A DNA stretch of 63,323 nt from Nocardia lijiangensis NBRC 108240 (GCF_001613045.1 NZ_BDBP01000061.1:1-63323), one strand, 5' to 3'. Counted from the stretch's first letter, positions 28,417-36,962 are shown. Notes: generated by a model not told the origin, from the sequence alone. Numbers and translations: made by a program.

Positions 28417-28446
28417 TTGACAGAGCCGTGTGCGGTCTGCCAATCT
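28417..28446 (+). promoter_or_regulatory. Promoter of the SAM-IV leader
   Basis: A perfect TTGACA -35 (28417-28422), an 18-base spacer and a CAATCT -10 (28441-28446) lie immediately ahead of the riboswitch. The expected start point coincides with the first riboswitch base pair at 28454. Confidence 0.65.
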
Positions 28447-28453
28447 CGGGACA

Positions 28454-28568
28454 GGTCATGAGTACCAGCGCTAAGCCCCGGCTAGCTGGTCGGCAACCCT
28501 CCTCCGCGGTGGGGTGCTCCGGGTGACGACCGGGCCGCCGTCCGTTCGGACGCGGCAAGCGCGGACTC
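28454..28568 (+). promoter_or_regulatory. SAM-IV riboswitch
   Basis: The sequence follows the SAM-IV consensus nearly base for base: GGTCATGAG, the CCAGCG stem partner GCTGG, the AAGCCCCGGC block, CGGCAACCCTCC, GCGGTGGGGTGC, and the P1-closing GACGACC at 28525-28531. A GTCCG/CGGAC hairpin and GGCAAGCGCGG follow. SAM-IV aptamers bind S-adenosylmethionine and repress sulfur-metabolism genes in Actinobacteria. A GGACTCG (28563-28569)/CGAGTCC (28586-28592) hairpin overlapping the 3' edge is a candidate expression platform shortly before the start codon. Confidence 0.95.
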
Positions 28569-28613
28569 GACGAATCTCTCGATTGCGAGTCCCTGAGCCG
28601 ACGGGATTACGTG

Positions 28614-29933
28614 ATGACTGCTGTTGTGGACCAGACCTGTGCCGCCCTCGCCCGCGTATCGGGTGACGATCTGCCGGTGCCGCTCGTGCAGGGTGGAACC
28701 CGCACCTACGCCAACTTCGACTACGCGGCGAGCGCGCCCGCGCTGGCCCAGGTCACCGACCGGATTCAGCGGCTGCTGCCGTATTACGCCAGCGTGCACC
28801 GCGGCGCGGGCTACGCCTCGCGCATCTCCACCGAGTGCTACGAGGCCGCGCGCGGTTCGGTCGCCCGCTTCCTCGACGCAGGCGACGATCAGGTCGTGGT
28901 GTTCACCCGCAATACCACCGACTCGTTGAACCTGCTCGCGGCGTGTGTGCCCGGCGACACGGTGGTGCTCGACATCGAGCATCACGCCAACTTCCTGCCG
29001 TGGACGCGGCACGGCCGCCGCGTGGTGCGCGCCGCCGACACCGTCGCCGAGACCATCCGGTTGCTGGTGGCCGAGCTGTGCAGCAAGCCCGCCGCGCTGC
29101 TCGCGGTCACCGGGGCTTCGAACGTCACCGGTGAGGTGCTGCCGCTGGAGCGGCTCGCCGACATCGCGCATCAGTGCGGCGCGCGCATTCTCGTCGACGC
29201 GGCCCAGCTCGCGCCGCATCGGCGAATCAGTTTGCGCGAGACGGGGATCGACTACCTCGCCTTTTCGGGCCACAAGCTGTACGCCCCGTTCGGTGCGGGT
29301 GTGCTCGTCGGCCGCCGTGACTGGCTGGACCAGGCGGAGCCCTATCTCGCGGGCGGCGGCGCGGTCCGTGCGGTGAGCGCCGAGCACGCCGAATGGGCGC
29401 CCGCCCCGCAACGCCACGAGGCGGGTTCGCCGAACGTGCTCGGCGCGGCCGCGCTCGCCGCCGCCTGCGACGCGCTCGCCGCCATCGATCCCGAGAGGTT
29501 GGCCGCCCACGAGCGCCTGCTCGCCGAGCGTCTGCGCGACGGACTGTGCGCCATCCCTGGCGTGGAGACGCTGCGCATCTGGTCCGACAGCCCCGACTCG
29601 GTCGGCATCGTGGCCTTCACCGTCGCGGGCTTCGCTCCGGGCCATGTCGCCGCCTACCTCTCGGCCGAACACGCCATCGGCGTGCGCGACGGCCGCTTCT
29701 GTGCACACCCGCTGCTCGCCCGCCTCGGCCTCGACGGCGCGCTGCGCGCCAGCATCGGCCTCGGCACCACCTCCGCCGACGTCGACCGCCTCGTCGACGC
29801 TCTCGCCACCCTGGTCCGCCGCGGCCCCTCCTGGAACTACAGCCGAACCGACGGCCTCTGGAACCCCACCCCCGAAACCCGCCCCTTCACCGCCGACCCC
29901 GCCACCGGCGCCGCCCCCTGCCTCGCCGCGTAG
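28614..29933 (+). CDS. Class-V aminotransferase (cysteine-desulfurase-like PLP enzyme)
   Basis: About 439 residues, PLP fold type I. Hallmarks are FDYAASAPAL near the N-terminus, HHANFLPW, the cofactor aspartate in LVDAAQLAPH, and the Schiff-base lysine in FSGHKLYAPFGAGVL. The enzyme resembles SufS/NifS cysteine desulfurases and the related selenocysteine lyases, but no cysteine clearly matches the catalytic SufS position, so the activity may differ. Its mRNA begins with the SAM-IV riboswitch, which ties it to sulfur or methionine metabolism and predicts repression when SAM is high. GTG 28611 and ATG 28614 are adjacent alternative starts. The C-terminal ~35 residues are proline-rich. Confidence 0.9.
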   Translation: MTAVVDQTCAALARVSGDDLPVPLVQGGTRTYANFDYAASAPALAQVTDRIQRLLPYYASVHRGAGYASRISTECYEAARGSVARFLDAGDDQVVVFTRNTTDSLNLLAACVPGDTVVLDIEHHANFLPWTRHGRRVVRAADTVAETIRLLVAELCSKPAALLAVTGASNVTGEVLPLERLADIAHQCGARILVDAAQLAPHRRISLRETGIDYLAFSGHKLYAPFGAGVLVGRRDWLDQAEPYLAGGGAVRAVSAEHAEWAPAPQRHEAGSPNVLGAAALAAACDALAAIDPERLAAHERLLAERLRDGLCAIPGVETLRIWSDSPDSVGIVAFTVAGFAPGHVAAYLSAEHAIGVRDGRFCAHPLLARLGLDGALRASIGLGTTSADVDRLVDALATLVRRGPSWNYSRTDGLWNPTPETRPFTADPATGAAPCLAA

Positions 29934-30021
29934 AAGGTCCGAGGCGCGGCTGCGCGGCCGGTCGGGGAGCGGTGTCGGCGGGATACTATCGGCGAGACCG
30001 TTCCCGACCGGAGGTGGACCG

Positions 30022-30621
30022 ATGAGCATTCTGCCTGCGTGGGCGACCGATCCGGGTGCGCTGCTCATCACCGAGGCGGGCTACGCGGCCCTGCCCGAGG
30101 ACGTGCAGCGGCAGATCGAAGTGGTCGACGGTCACGTCATCTTCTGTCGCAGCGGCAGTTTCCAGCACAACAATGTGGCCAGGCGGCTGGCCAATGCGCT
30201 GGAGCAGGCGCGTCCGGCCGAACCGTGCACCGGGGTCGTCACCGATTTCGAGATGCACTACGTCAAGGGCAGGCCGGGTAGCCCCGGATTCTCCTTCCGC
30301 AGGCCGGATGTGGTGCTCCACCGGTGCGTCGAGGAGGATCGCAAGCTCACCACCGCCGACGCGCTGCTGGTCGTGGAGGTCGTGTCACCGGGTTCGGAAT
30401 ACACCGACACCGTCGACAAGCGGGCCGAGTACGCGCACGAGGGGATTCCGCTCTACCTCGTGGTGCATCTCGACGCCGAGCGCCGCGTCAAGATCGTTCA
30501 GGAGTACCGCCTGGACTGGGCCAGTCGCACCTATCGGCTCGCCGAGACGCACCAGGACGCGCTGCGGCTGACGGGGCCCTTCCCGATGGAGGTCTCGTTC
30601 AAGGAGTTGGACGGCGCCTGA
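30022..30621 (+). CDS. Uma2-family (PD-(D/E)XK) endonuclease-like protein
   Basis: 199 residues with the Uma2/DUF820 fold: an N-terminal MSILPAW...ITEAGYAALPEDVQRQIEVVDG region, then RRPDVVLHR (Asp), LLVVEVVSPGSE (Glu) and DKRAEYAHEGIPLYLVV, with the Lys before a tyrosine. These make a typical PD-ExK catalytic set. The ATG at 30022 has GGAGGTGG 7 bases upstream. Uma2 proteins are abundant in actinobacteria and cyanobacteria; their biological role is unclear. It is probably monocistronic. Confidence 0.9.
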   Translation: MSILPAWATDPGALLITEAGYAALPEDVQRQIEVVDGHVIFCRSGSFQHNNVARRLANALEQARPAEPCTGVVTDFEMHYVKGRPGSPGFSFRRPDVVLHRCVEEDRKLTTADALLVVEVVSPGSEYTDTVDKRAEYAHEGIPLYLVVHLDAERRVKIVQEYRLDWASRTYRLAETHQDALRLTGPFPMEVSFKELDGA

Positions 30622-30627
30622 GGCGGT

Positions 30628-31179
30628 TCAGTCCTGGAGCGAGGACGGGCGGTGGTAGCGGCCGTTGTAGTAGAGCAGGGGTGCGGCGGAAGGCTTTTCG
30701 TCGGTGTTGTCGTGAACCCGGGTGACCAGGCCGACGACGAAGGTGTGGTCGCCGATGGGGATGAGTTGCTGCACGACGGCGCGGACCCAGATGGGGGTGC
30801 CGTGCAGGACGGGTTCGCCGGTGTCCAAAGTGGTCCACAGGGAGCGGTCGGTGAAGCGTTCCTGGGCGGTGCGGGCGAAGCGCTGGGCGATGTGCTGCTG
30901 GTGTTCGCCGAGAAAGTGGATGACCACGGAGTCGGCGTCGAGCATCGCGGCCATGCTGGACGAGGTGTGCGCGATGTTGAACGACACCAGCGGCGGTTCC
31001 AACGAGAGCGAGGCGAACGAGGTCGCGGTGAAGCCGACCGGCCCGTTCGGGGAGCGGAGCGTGACCACGGTGACGCCCGCCGGATAGTGGCGCATGGACG
31101 CGCGATATTGCTCGGCGGTGATTCCGCTCAGATCGTCGGGGATCCGGATGCCCGTGTGCGGCTGCGGTGCTTCGGTCAC
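30628..31179 (-). CDS. Flavin reductase family protein (FMN-binding split barrel)
   Basis: 183 residues. The family core is visible as YRASMRHYPAGVTVVTLR, GFTATSFASLSLEPPLVSFNI and FLGEHQQHIAQRFA, characteristic of the HpaC/ActVB-type flavin reductases that supply reduced FMN to two-component monooxygenases. The C-terminus ends YYNGRYHRPSSL, another family trait. No monooxygenase partner is adjacent. Its stop lies 6 bases from the stop of the convergent Uma2 gene. GTG start without a strong ribosome-binding site. Confidence 0.93.
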   Translation of the reverse strand: MTEAPQPHTGIRIPDDLSGITAEQYRASMRHYPAGVTVVTLRSPNGPVGFTATSFASLSLEPPLVSFNIAHTSSSMAAMLDADSVVIHFLGEHQQHIAQRFARTAQERFTDRSLWTTLDTGEPVLHGTPIWVRAVVQQLIPIGDHTFVVGLVTRVHDNTDEKPSAAPLLYYNGRYHRPSSLQD

Positions 31180-31314
31180 ATGACGAAAGTACGCCCGATT
31201 CGCCCGCTCCGGGCCGCGCGATTGTTGTTCGATTGCCGTTCGCCGGGGAAACGTGCAGGTCGCACGGCGGTGTGACTTTCGACGGCGGCCGCGAAACGGA
31301 ACTCGGTAGGAGAT

Positions 31315-31791
31315 TCAGTCCACGTCGATGGGCAGCCCCGCGGTGATACGGACCAGCTCGCGGAACGATGTGCGGAACAACGTGTTCGGGTGCCCGCCCG
31401 CCGCCCACACCTCCGGATGCCTGGCCAGCGCGTTGTCCACCCAGGTCGGCAGGTTGGCGGGATGCCCGACCGGCGCGACCCCGCCGAGCGGCTGACCGGT
31501 CACCTCGCGCACCAATGCCGCGGGCGCGCGGGTGAGCGTGCCCTCCAGCCGTGCGCCGGTCTGCTCCAGATCCACCTGGTGCGCGCCGGAGACCAGTAGC
31601 AACACCGGATCCTCGTCGAGCAGGAACACCAGTGATTTGGTGATCGCGCCCACCTCGACGCCGAGGGCGCGCGCCGCGTCGGCGGCGGTGGGGGTGGGTG
31701 TCGGCTGGCTGAGGATGACGCCGTGATGGCCGCGCGCGATCAGTGTGTCCGCGACCCGGCAGGCGACCGGAGGTAGCTGGGCCCTGCTCAT
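31315..31791 (-). CDS. YbaK/EbsC-family trans-editing deacylase
   Basis: 158 residues of the YbaK/ProX fold, which removes mischarged amino acids from tRNA. Motifs: TAADAARALGVEVGAITKSLVF (in part), with the conserved lysine in ITKSLV, the strand PVLLLVSGAHQVD, and GQPLGGVAPVGHP, followed by NTLFRTSFRELVRIT. The conserved lysine supports an active enzyme, probably Cys-tRNA(Pro)- or Ala-tRNA-type deacylase. It is single-copy in the window and neighbours an unrelated small gene 49 bases upstream on the same strand. Confidence 0.9.
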   Translation of the reverse strand: MSRAQLPPVACRVADTLIARGHHGVILSQPTPTPTAADAARALGVEVGAITKSLVFLLDEDPVLLLVSGAHQVDLEQTGARLEGTLTRAPAALVREVTGQPLGGVAPVGHPANLPTWVDNALARHPEVWAAGGHPNTLFRTSFRELVRITAGLPIDVD

Positions 31792-31840
31792 GAATCCAGA
31801 TTAGAGCGATTGCGGGCCGTACGCGGGCGGAGTGAATCGC

Positions 31841-32170
31841 TCAGTACTCCGGATATCCCCCTGCCGGTCCGAGCATCGTGGTGATCCGCTCCCTTGTGAT
31901 CCGCGCCAGTTCGGTGACGCAGTGCGGATCGCCGTGCGAGATCCCTTCGTGGACAACCTCTTCCAGTGCGCGATCCAAGTCGGCCGGGGAGAGCGCGAGC
32001 AGTTCGAGATCGGCCTTGGCGAGCAGCGCGTCTCGATCGGGGTAGGGGCGCGCGTCGACGAGCGTGACCGCCCAGATGACGTTGCCGCAGCATTCGAACA
32101 TGGTGTGGACGGCGCTGGAGTGCGGCAGGGTGTTGAAGCGGTCGAGGCCGATCCCCTGGTGCATCAGCAT
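31841..32170 (-). CDS. Short OHCU-decarboxylase-like (UraD-like) protein
   Basis: 109 residues. The sequence resembles the N-terminal part of 2-oxo-4-hydroxy-4-carboxy-5-ureidoimidazoline decarboxylase: GLDRFNTLPHSSAV, a CC-containing turn (MFECCGNVIWA), ARPYPDRDALLAKAD and LLALSPADLDRAL. True UraD is about 165 residues and has a HPRIG motif next; here the equivalent reads EVVHEGISHGD. The C-terminus is shortened. It may be a divergent or inactive relative. The ATG at 32170 with GGGAGG 6 bases upstream is well supported. No purine-catabolism genes are adjacent. Confidence 0.65.
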   Translation of the reverse strand: MLMHQGIGLDRFNTLPHSSAVHTMFECCGNVIWAVTLVDARPYPDRDALLAKADLELLALSPADLDRALEEVVHEGISHGDPHCVTELARITRERITTMLGPAGGYPEY

Positions 32171-32330
32171 GATTGCCTCCCAACCCGATGTGCTGGTTTG
32201 CCGTTGCCGACCATGATCCGCCTGCTGCGGCACCTGAACCAGTGCGATGCCGAGTTTTTGCGCAGGATTAACAGACCGCGTGGACGCCTGTCCGCCGTCG
32301 CCGCCGATCCGCCCGAGCGGCCGCGTGCCG

Positions 32331-32342
32331 AGCGTATACGCT
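32331..32342 (+). promoter_or_regulatory. Perfect palindrome at the crotonase start
   Basis: AGCGTATACGCT lies 7 bases before the ATG at 32349. TATACG within it could be the -10 element of a leaderless transcript, so a protein bound here would block the promoter. Confidence 0.45.
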
Positions 32343-32348
32343 GTACAA

Positions 32349-33170
32349 ATGACTGATTGGAAGGCTTTCGCCGTCGAGACCAAGGACAACGTCGCGCAGG
32401 TGACGTTGATCGGTCCCGGCAAGGGCAATGCGATGGGCCCGGACTTCTGGCGCGAACTCCCCGAGATCTTCCGCGAGCTCGATGCGGATCCGGAGGTGCG
32501 CGCCATCGTGCTCACCGGTTCGGGCAAGCACTTCTCCTACGGACTCGACCTGCCCGCCATGGCGGGTACCTTCGGTCCGCTGCTCGCCGAGAAGGCGCTG
32601 GCCGCGCCGCGCACCGATTTCCTCAAGGAGATCCGGCGGATGCAGGCTTCGGTCACCGCGGTGGCCGAGTGCACCAAGCCGGTCATCGCGGCGATCTCCG
32701 GCTGGTGCATCGGCGGCGGCCTCGACCTGATCGCGGCCGTCGACATCCGCCTGGCCAGCGCGGACGCCAAGTTCAGCCTGCGTGAGGCCAAGGTCGCGAT
32801 CGTCGCCGATATCGGTTCGCTGCACCGGCTGCCCGGCATCATCGGCGAGGGGCACCTGCGCGAGCTCGCCTACACCGGCAAGGACATCGACGCCGCGCGC
32901 GCCGAGAAGATCGGCCTGGTCAACGACGTGTACCCGGACCAGGAGGCGGTGCTGGACGCGGCGCACGCCATGGCACGCGAGATCGCCGCCAACCCGCCGC
33001 TGGTGGTGCAGGGCGTGAAGGACGTGCTGGACCACAAGCGCGCCCCGGAGGTGGCCGATGGCCTGCGCTATGTGTCGGCGTGGAACGCGGCCTTCCTGCC
33101 CTCGGAGGACCTGACCGAGGCCATTCAGGCCGTGTTCGAGAAGCGTGCTCCGCAGTTCAAGGGTCGATAA
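32349..33170 (+). CDS. Crotonase-family enoyl-CoA hydratase/dienoyl-CoA isomerase
   Basis: 273 residues. Oxyanion-hole segments are GKHFSYGLDL and ISGWCIGGGLDLIAAVDIRL; the second region VADIGSLHRLPGIIGEGHLRELAYTG carries an Asp where hydratases have Glu. Together with IGGGLDL this is the pattern of delta(3,5)-delta(2,4)-dienoyl-CoA isomerases (ECH1 type), which help degrade unsaturated fatty acids. I chose the ATG at 32349 because it begins MTDWKAFAVE as in homologues and sits right after a promoter-like palindrome, suggesting a leaderless transcript. Confidence 0.9.
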   Translation: MTDWKAFAVETKDNVAQVTLIGPGKGNAMGPDFWRELPEIFRELDADPEVRAIVLTGSGKHFSYGLDLPAMAGTFGPLLAEKALAAPRTDFLKEIRRMQASVTAVAECTKPVIAAISGWCIGGGLDLIAAVDIRLASADAKFSLREAKVAIVADIGSLHRLPGIIGEGHLRELAYTGKDIDAARAEKIGLVNDVYPDQEAVLDAAHAMAREIAANPPLVVQGVKDVLDHKRAPEVADGLRYVSAWNAAFLPSEDLTEAIQAVFEKRAPQFKGR

Positions 33171-33210
33171 GACGGCCAATTCGTTTGCCCGACCGTCCAC
33201 GCACCGGACA

Positions 33211-33246
33211 TACTTGCGACGAACAACTAATTGATTGACGCAAGTA
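33211..33246. promoter_or_regulatory. Putative MarR operator
   Basis: Outer arms TACTTGCG (33211-33218) and CGCAAGTA (33239-33246) form a perfect 8-bp inverted repeat around a CAACTAATTG core (33224-33233). It ends 13 bases before the marR start, consistent with autorepression of the downstream four-gene operon. Confidence 0.7.
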
Positions 33247-33259
33247 AAGGTGGCGGTGC

Positions 33260-33763
33260 GTGGACGCGGACGACCTGTCGATCGACACCATCGCGGTGCA
33301 ACTCACCCGGCTCCAGCGGATCCGGGATCGGACCGCGCTCCAGATCCGTACCAAGGACGGCGTGGACCCGGCCGTGTTCGCGGTGCTGTTCCGCCTGCTC
33401 TGCGACGGTCCGATGCGCTCCGGAGCGCTGGCCGAAGCGGTGTTCTCGGACGCCTCGACGGTCAGCCGCCAGGTCGCCCAGCTGGTCGAGCGGGAACTGG
33501 TCCGCCGGACGGCCGACCCGGCCGACGGACGCGCCACGGTGCTCGAGGTGACCGAGCGCGGGCGCGAGGTGGCCGAACAGATCCGCAGGCGCCGCCACGA
33601 CAACCTCACCCGCGTGATGGCCGAATGGACGCCGGACAACCGGGCGCTGTTCGCCGGCCTGCTGCGCCAGTTCGTCGACGACTTCGAACGCGCGCGACCC
33701 GCGATGGTCGCGAGCCTGCGGCACCCGGACGTGAACGCCAGTGGGACGGGGAGCGATTCGTGA
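33260..33763 (+). CDS. MarR-family transcriptional regulator
   Basis: 167 residues. The winged-helix core includes VFAVLFRLLCDGPMRSGALAEAVF, the recognition helix DASTVSRQVAQLVERELVRR, and the wing DPADGRATVLEVTERG, which is the MarR signature. It heads an operon with an MFS drug exporter, a histidine kinase and a response regulator; the stop overlaps the exporter start (GTGA). By analogy with marR-emrB arrangements it probably represses the operon through the inverted repeat upstream and is released by a small lipophilic ligand. Confidence 0.94.
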   Translation: MDADDLSIDTIAVQLTRLQRIRDRTALQIRTKDGVDPAVFAVLFRLLCDGPMRSGALAEAVFSDASTVSRQVAQLVERELVRRTADPADGRATVLEVTERGREVAEQIRRRRHDNLTRVMAEWTPDNRALFAGLLRQFVDDFERARPAMVASLRHPDVNASGTGSDS

Positions 33764-35721
33764 CGGCCCCGACCGCCGTGGCGGCCCCCGCGGGCTTCAG
33801 CCACCGGCAGATCCTGACCATCCTCAGCGGGCTCATGCTCGGCATGCTGCTCTCCTCGCTGGACCAGACCATCGTCTCGACGGCGATCCGCACCATCGCC
33901 GACGACCTCGACGGCTACGCGATGCAGGCATGGGCCACCACCGCCTACCTGATCACCGCCACGCTCACCACGCCGCTGTACGGCAAGTTGTCGGACATGT
34001 TCGGGCGCAAGCCCTTCTACATGGCGGCCATCAGTATCTTCGTGGTCGGCTCACTGCTGTGCACGCTCGCGCAGTCGATGTACCAGCTGGCCGCCTTCCG
34101 CGCCGTCCAGGGCATAGGCGCGGGCGGCCTGATGTCGCTGGCGCTGGCCATCCTCGGCGATATCGTCAGCCCACGGGAACGCGCCCGCTACCAGGGGTAC
34201 TTCCTCGCGGTATTCGGCACGTCCAGCGTGATCGGCCCGGTGCTCGGCGGCGTGCTCGCCGGGCAGGACACGCTGCTCGGTGTCAGCGGCTGGCGCTGGG
34301 TGTTCCTGGTCAACGTGCCGGTGGGCCTCCTCGCGCTGGCGGTGGTGTCGCGGGTGCTGCGCCTGCCGAAGCGGCCGCGCTCGACCGACCGGGTCGACTG
34401 GTGGGGCGTGCTCGTGCTGGCCGTCGGACTGGTGCCGCTGCTCATCGTCGCCGAACAGGGGCGCGAATGGGGTTGGGGCAGTGGTCTTTCGCTGACCTGC
34501 TACGCGGTCGGTGCGCTCGGCATCGCCGGGTTCGTCGTCGTCGAGAAGGGGTTGAAGGACGCGGCGCTGATCCCGCTGCGGATCTTCGCCAACGGGACCT
34601 TCGCGCTGGGTGTCGTCATCTCGTTCGTGGTCGGCGCGGCCATGTTCGGCGGCATTTCGTTGCTGCCGCAGTACCTCCAGGTGGTGCGCGGGGCGAGCCC
34701 GACGCTGGCCGGTCTGCAGATGATGCCGATGGTGCTCGGGATGATGATCGGTTCGGTCATCTCGGGCCAGTTGATCGCGCGGACCGGGCGCTACCGGATC
34801 TTCCCGATCATCGGGGCGGCCACACTCACGCTCGGCCTGTTCCTGCTGCACTTCCTCGACGCGGACAGCCCGCTGTGGCTTGCCATGCTCTTCATGGCCT
34901 GCACCGGCTTCGGCCTCGGCAACCTCATGCAGCCGCTCACCCTCGCGTTGCAGAACGCGCTGCCGCCCAAGGACATGGGCGTCTCCACCGCGGCCGCCAC
35001 CTTCTTCCGGCAGATCGGCGGCACGCTCGGCGTCGCGGTGTTCCTGTCCATCCTCTTCGCGCAGCTGACGCCGAACATCACCGACGAAATGCGCGCCGCC
35101 GCCGACGACCCGAAGTTCGGGCAGGCGGTCCTCGCCGGAGCGCAGAGCGACAACCCCGCGGACGCGGCGCTGGCGAAAGGCCTGCTCGCCCAGGACACTT
35201 CGGCGGCGGGCGAGGTGCTGCGGGACAGCTCGATCGTCCAGCAGCTGAACCCGGAGCTGGCCCGGCCCTTCCAGGTCGGTTTCGCCGAATCCATGTCGAC
35301 GGTGTTCCTCGCGGTCACCGGCCTCGCGCTGGTCGCGCTGGTGCTCGTGCTGTTCTGGAAAGAGGCGCCGCTGCGCACGGTCGGCGGCATTCAGGCGGCG
35401 AACGACAAAGCCGAGTCGGCGGCGAACGACAAGGCCGACACTGTGGTGGACGGCAAGGCCGACTCGGCGGCGAGCGACAAGGTCGGTCCGGTGGCGGACG
35501 GCAAGGCTGAGTCGGCGGTGGACCGCAAGGTTGGTCCGGTGGTGGACGGCAAGGCCGAGCCAGCGGTGAACGGCAAGGCCGACTCGGTGGCCGACGTCGC
35601 GGCGCGCATGGTGGAGCAGGCGGGCCTTCCGTTGCCTGGCGGCGCGACTGTGGAGCCGCCGCTGGAGCAGAGCGCGGGACTCGAGCGTGCCCGCCGCGGC
35701 GTCGACGCTCCCGATTCATGA
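33760..35721 (+). CDS. MFS multidrug exporter (DHA2, 14-helix type) with repeat-bearing tail
   Basis: 653 residues. The first helix carries GLMLGMLLSSLDQTIVSTA, followed by the MFS motif A form GKLSDMFGRKPFY and motif C RAVQGIGAGGLMSLALA; about 14 helices extend to residue ~540. These features define the EmrB/QacA DHA2 family of proton-driven drug exporters. The last ~110 residues are a hydrophilic tail containing eight tandem 8-residue repeats of the type (N/D)GKAESAV. GTG start overlaps the marR stop; the TGA overlaps the kinase start. Confidence 0.94.
   Translation: MTAPTAVAAPAGFSHRQILTILSGLMLGMLLSSLDQTIVSTAIRTIADDLDGYAMQAWATTAYLITATLTTPLYGKLSDMFGRKPFYMAAISIFVVGSLLCTLAQSMYQLAAFRAVQGIGAGGLMSLALAILGDIVSPRERARYQGYFLAVFGTSSVIGPVLGGVLAGQDTLLGVSGWRWVFLVNVPVGLLALAVVSRVLRLPKRPRSTDRVDWWGVLVLAVGLVPLLIVAEQGREWGWGSGLSLTCYAVGALGIAGFVVVEKGLKDAALIPLRIFANGTFALGVVISFVVGAAMFGGISLLPQYLQVVRGASPTLAGLQMMPMVLGMMIGSVISGQLIARTGRYRIFPIIGAATLTLGLFLLHFLDADSPLWLAMLFMACTGFGLGNLMQPLTLALQNALPPKDMGVSTAAATFFRQIGGTLGVAVFLSILFAQLTPNITDEMRAAADDPKFGQAVLAGAQSDNPADAALAKGLLAQDTSAAGEVLRDSSIVQQLNPELARPFQVGFAESMSTVFLAVTGLALVALVLVLFWKEAPLRTVGGIQAANDKAESAANDKADTVVDGKADSAASDKVGPVADGKAESAVDRKVGPVVDGKAEPAVNGKADSVADVAARMVEQAGLPLPGGATVEPPLEQSAGLERARRGVDAPDS
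35398..35589 (+). repeat. Eight-copy 24-bp tandem repeat encoding the exporter tail
   Basis: Eight uninterrupted units of exactly 24 bases, each approximating G(C/T)GxACGGCAAGGCCGA followed by a variable end, encode 8-residue units around DGKAESAV. The period preserves frame, so copy number could vary without breaking the protein. Confidence 0.9.
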
Positions 35722-36962
35722 ACATCGGCCGCCGATTCCTGGAACGGCTGCGGCGATTGCCCGCGGCCGTCGGCTACCTGGTGATCGGCGGCGTCACCGG
35801 CCTGCTCGCGCTGTTCGGGGCGATGGGACTGTTCGTCGTGGCGGTCCTGAGCCTGATCGGGGTGGGTATACCCGCGCTGCCCGAGGCAGCGCGATTGCTG
35901 CGGCCACTGGCGGCATTCGAAAGGCGAAGGGCGGCGGCGCGGCTCGGCACGCCGATCGAGCAGGTCTACCGCCCGCTGACCGGTGACCTGCGGGAGCGGC
36001 TCGCCACGCTCGTCGCCGATCCGGCCAACAAGCGCGATCTCGGCTGGCTGGCGGTGCACGCGCTGACCGGGTTCCCGCTGGCCGGGCTGGCGGTGGTACT
36101 GCCGGTGAGCGCGGTGAATCAGGTGCTGATTCCGGCGTATTGGCGACTGCTTCCCGAAGGCGCCATCAACAGTTACGGATTCGTGGTCGACTCTTGGTCG
36201 CGAGCGGTGCTGAGCTTGCTGATCGCGATTCCCGTCGGCGCGCTGGTGCTGCGCTTTCCCGCGCTCGCCGAGGTGCAGGCGCGGGCGGCCAAGGCGCTGC
36301 TCGCCCCAGGCGAAGACGCCGTGCTCGCGCACCGGGTGGCCGAGCTGACCGCGACGAGGGCCGCCGCGCTCGACGCGCACGGAGCCGAACTGCGCCGCAT
36401 CGAGCGGGACCTGCACGACGGCGCCCAGGCCAGGATCGCGGCGGTGATCATGCAGCTGGGGCTCGCCGAGCAGCTGCGCGAGCGAGACCCCGAGGCCGCC
36501 GCGGGCATGGTGCGCACCGCGCAGGACACCGCCACCGCGGCGCTGGCCGAACTGCGCGACGTGGTGCGCAGCGTCTACCCGCCGGTGCTCTCCGACCGCG
36601 GCCTGGCCAGTGCCATCTCGGCGCTGGCCGCGCGCAGCCCGATCCCGTGCGTCGTCGACCTCGATGCCACCGGCCGCCGCCCCATGGCGGTGGAGGCGGC
36701 GGCTTACTTCGTGATCGCCGAGGCTCTCACCAATGCGACCAAACACGCACGGGCCGAACACCTCTCGGTCACCCTCGGCGGCACGGCCGAACTGCTCGTC
36801 GTCGAGGTCCGTGACGACGGCGCGGGCGGCGCGGAGGCTACCGAGGGCGGCGGACTCGCGGGCATCCGGCGGCGGGCCGAGGCGCTCGACGGCCGGATGA
36901 CGCTGGACAGTCCGCCGGGTGGGCCTACTGTGGTGCGCGTGGAGCTGCCGTGCGGGTCGTGA
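35718..36962 (+). CDS. Sensor histidine kinase (NarL-partner, HisKA_3 type)
   Basis: 414 residues: N-terminal membrane segments (about 17-50 and 110-180) forming a sensory module with a YRPL-containing loop, then a HisKA_3 dimerisation domain with the phosphorylated His233 in RIERDLHDGAQARI. An HATPase_c domain follows, with its N-box in IAEALTNATKHARA and its G-boxes in RDDGAGG and GGGLAGIRRR. The start overlaps the exporter stop (ATGA) and the 3' end overlaps the response regulator by 13 bases. Its cue may relate to the drug exporter or membrane stress. Confidence 0.94.
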   Translation: MNIGRRFLERLRRLPAAVGYLVIGGVTGLLALFGAMGLFVVAVLSLIGVGIPALPEAARLLRPLAAFERRRAAARLGTPIEQVYRPLTGDLRERLATLVADPANKRDLGWLAVHALTGFPLAGLAVVLPVSAVNQVLIPAYWRLLPEGAINSYGFVVDSWSRAVLSLLIAIPVGALVLRFPALAEVQARAAKALLAPGEDAVLAHRVAELTATRAAALDAHGAELRRIERDLHDGAQARIAAVIMQLGLAEQLRERDPEAAAGMVRTAQDTATAALAELRDVVRSVYPPVLSDRGLASAISALAARSPIPCVVDLDATGRRPMAVEAAAYFVIAEALTNATKHARAEHLSVTLGGTAELLVVEVRDDGAGGAEATEGGGLAGIRRRAEALDGRMTLDSPPGGPTVVRVELPCGS

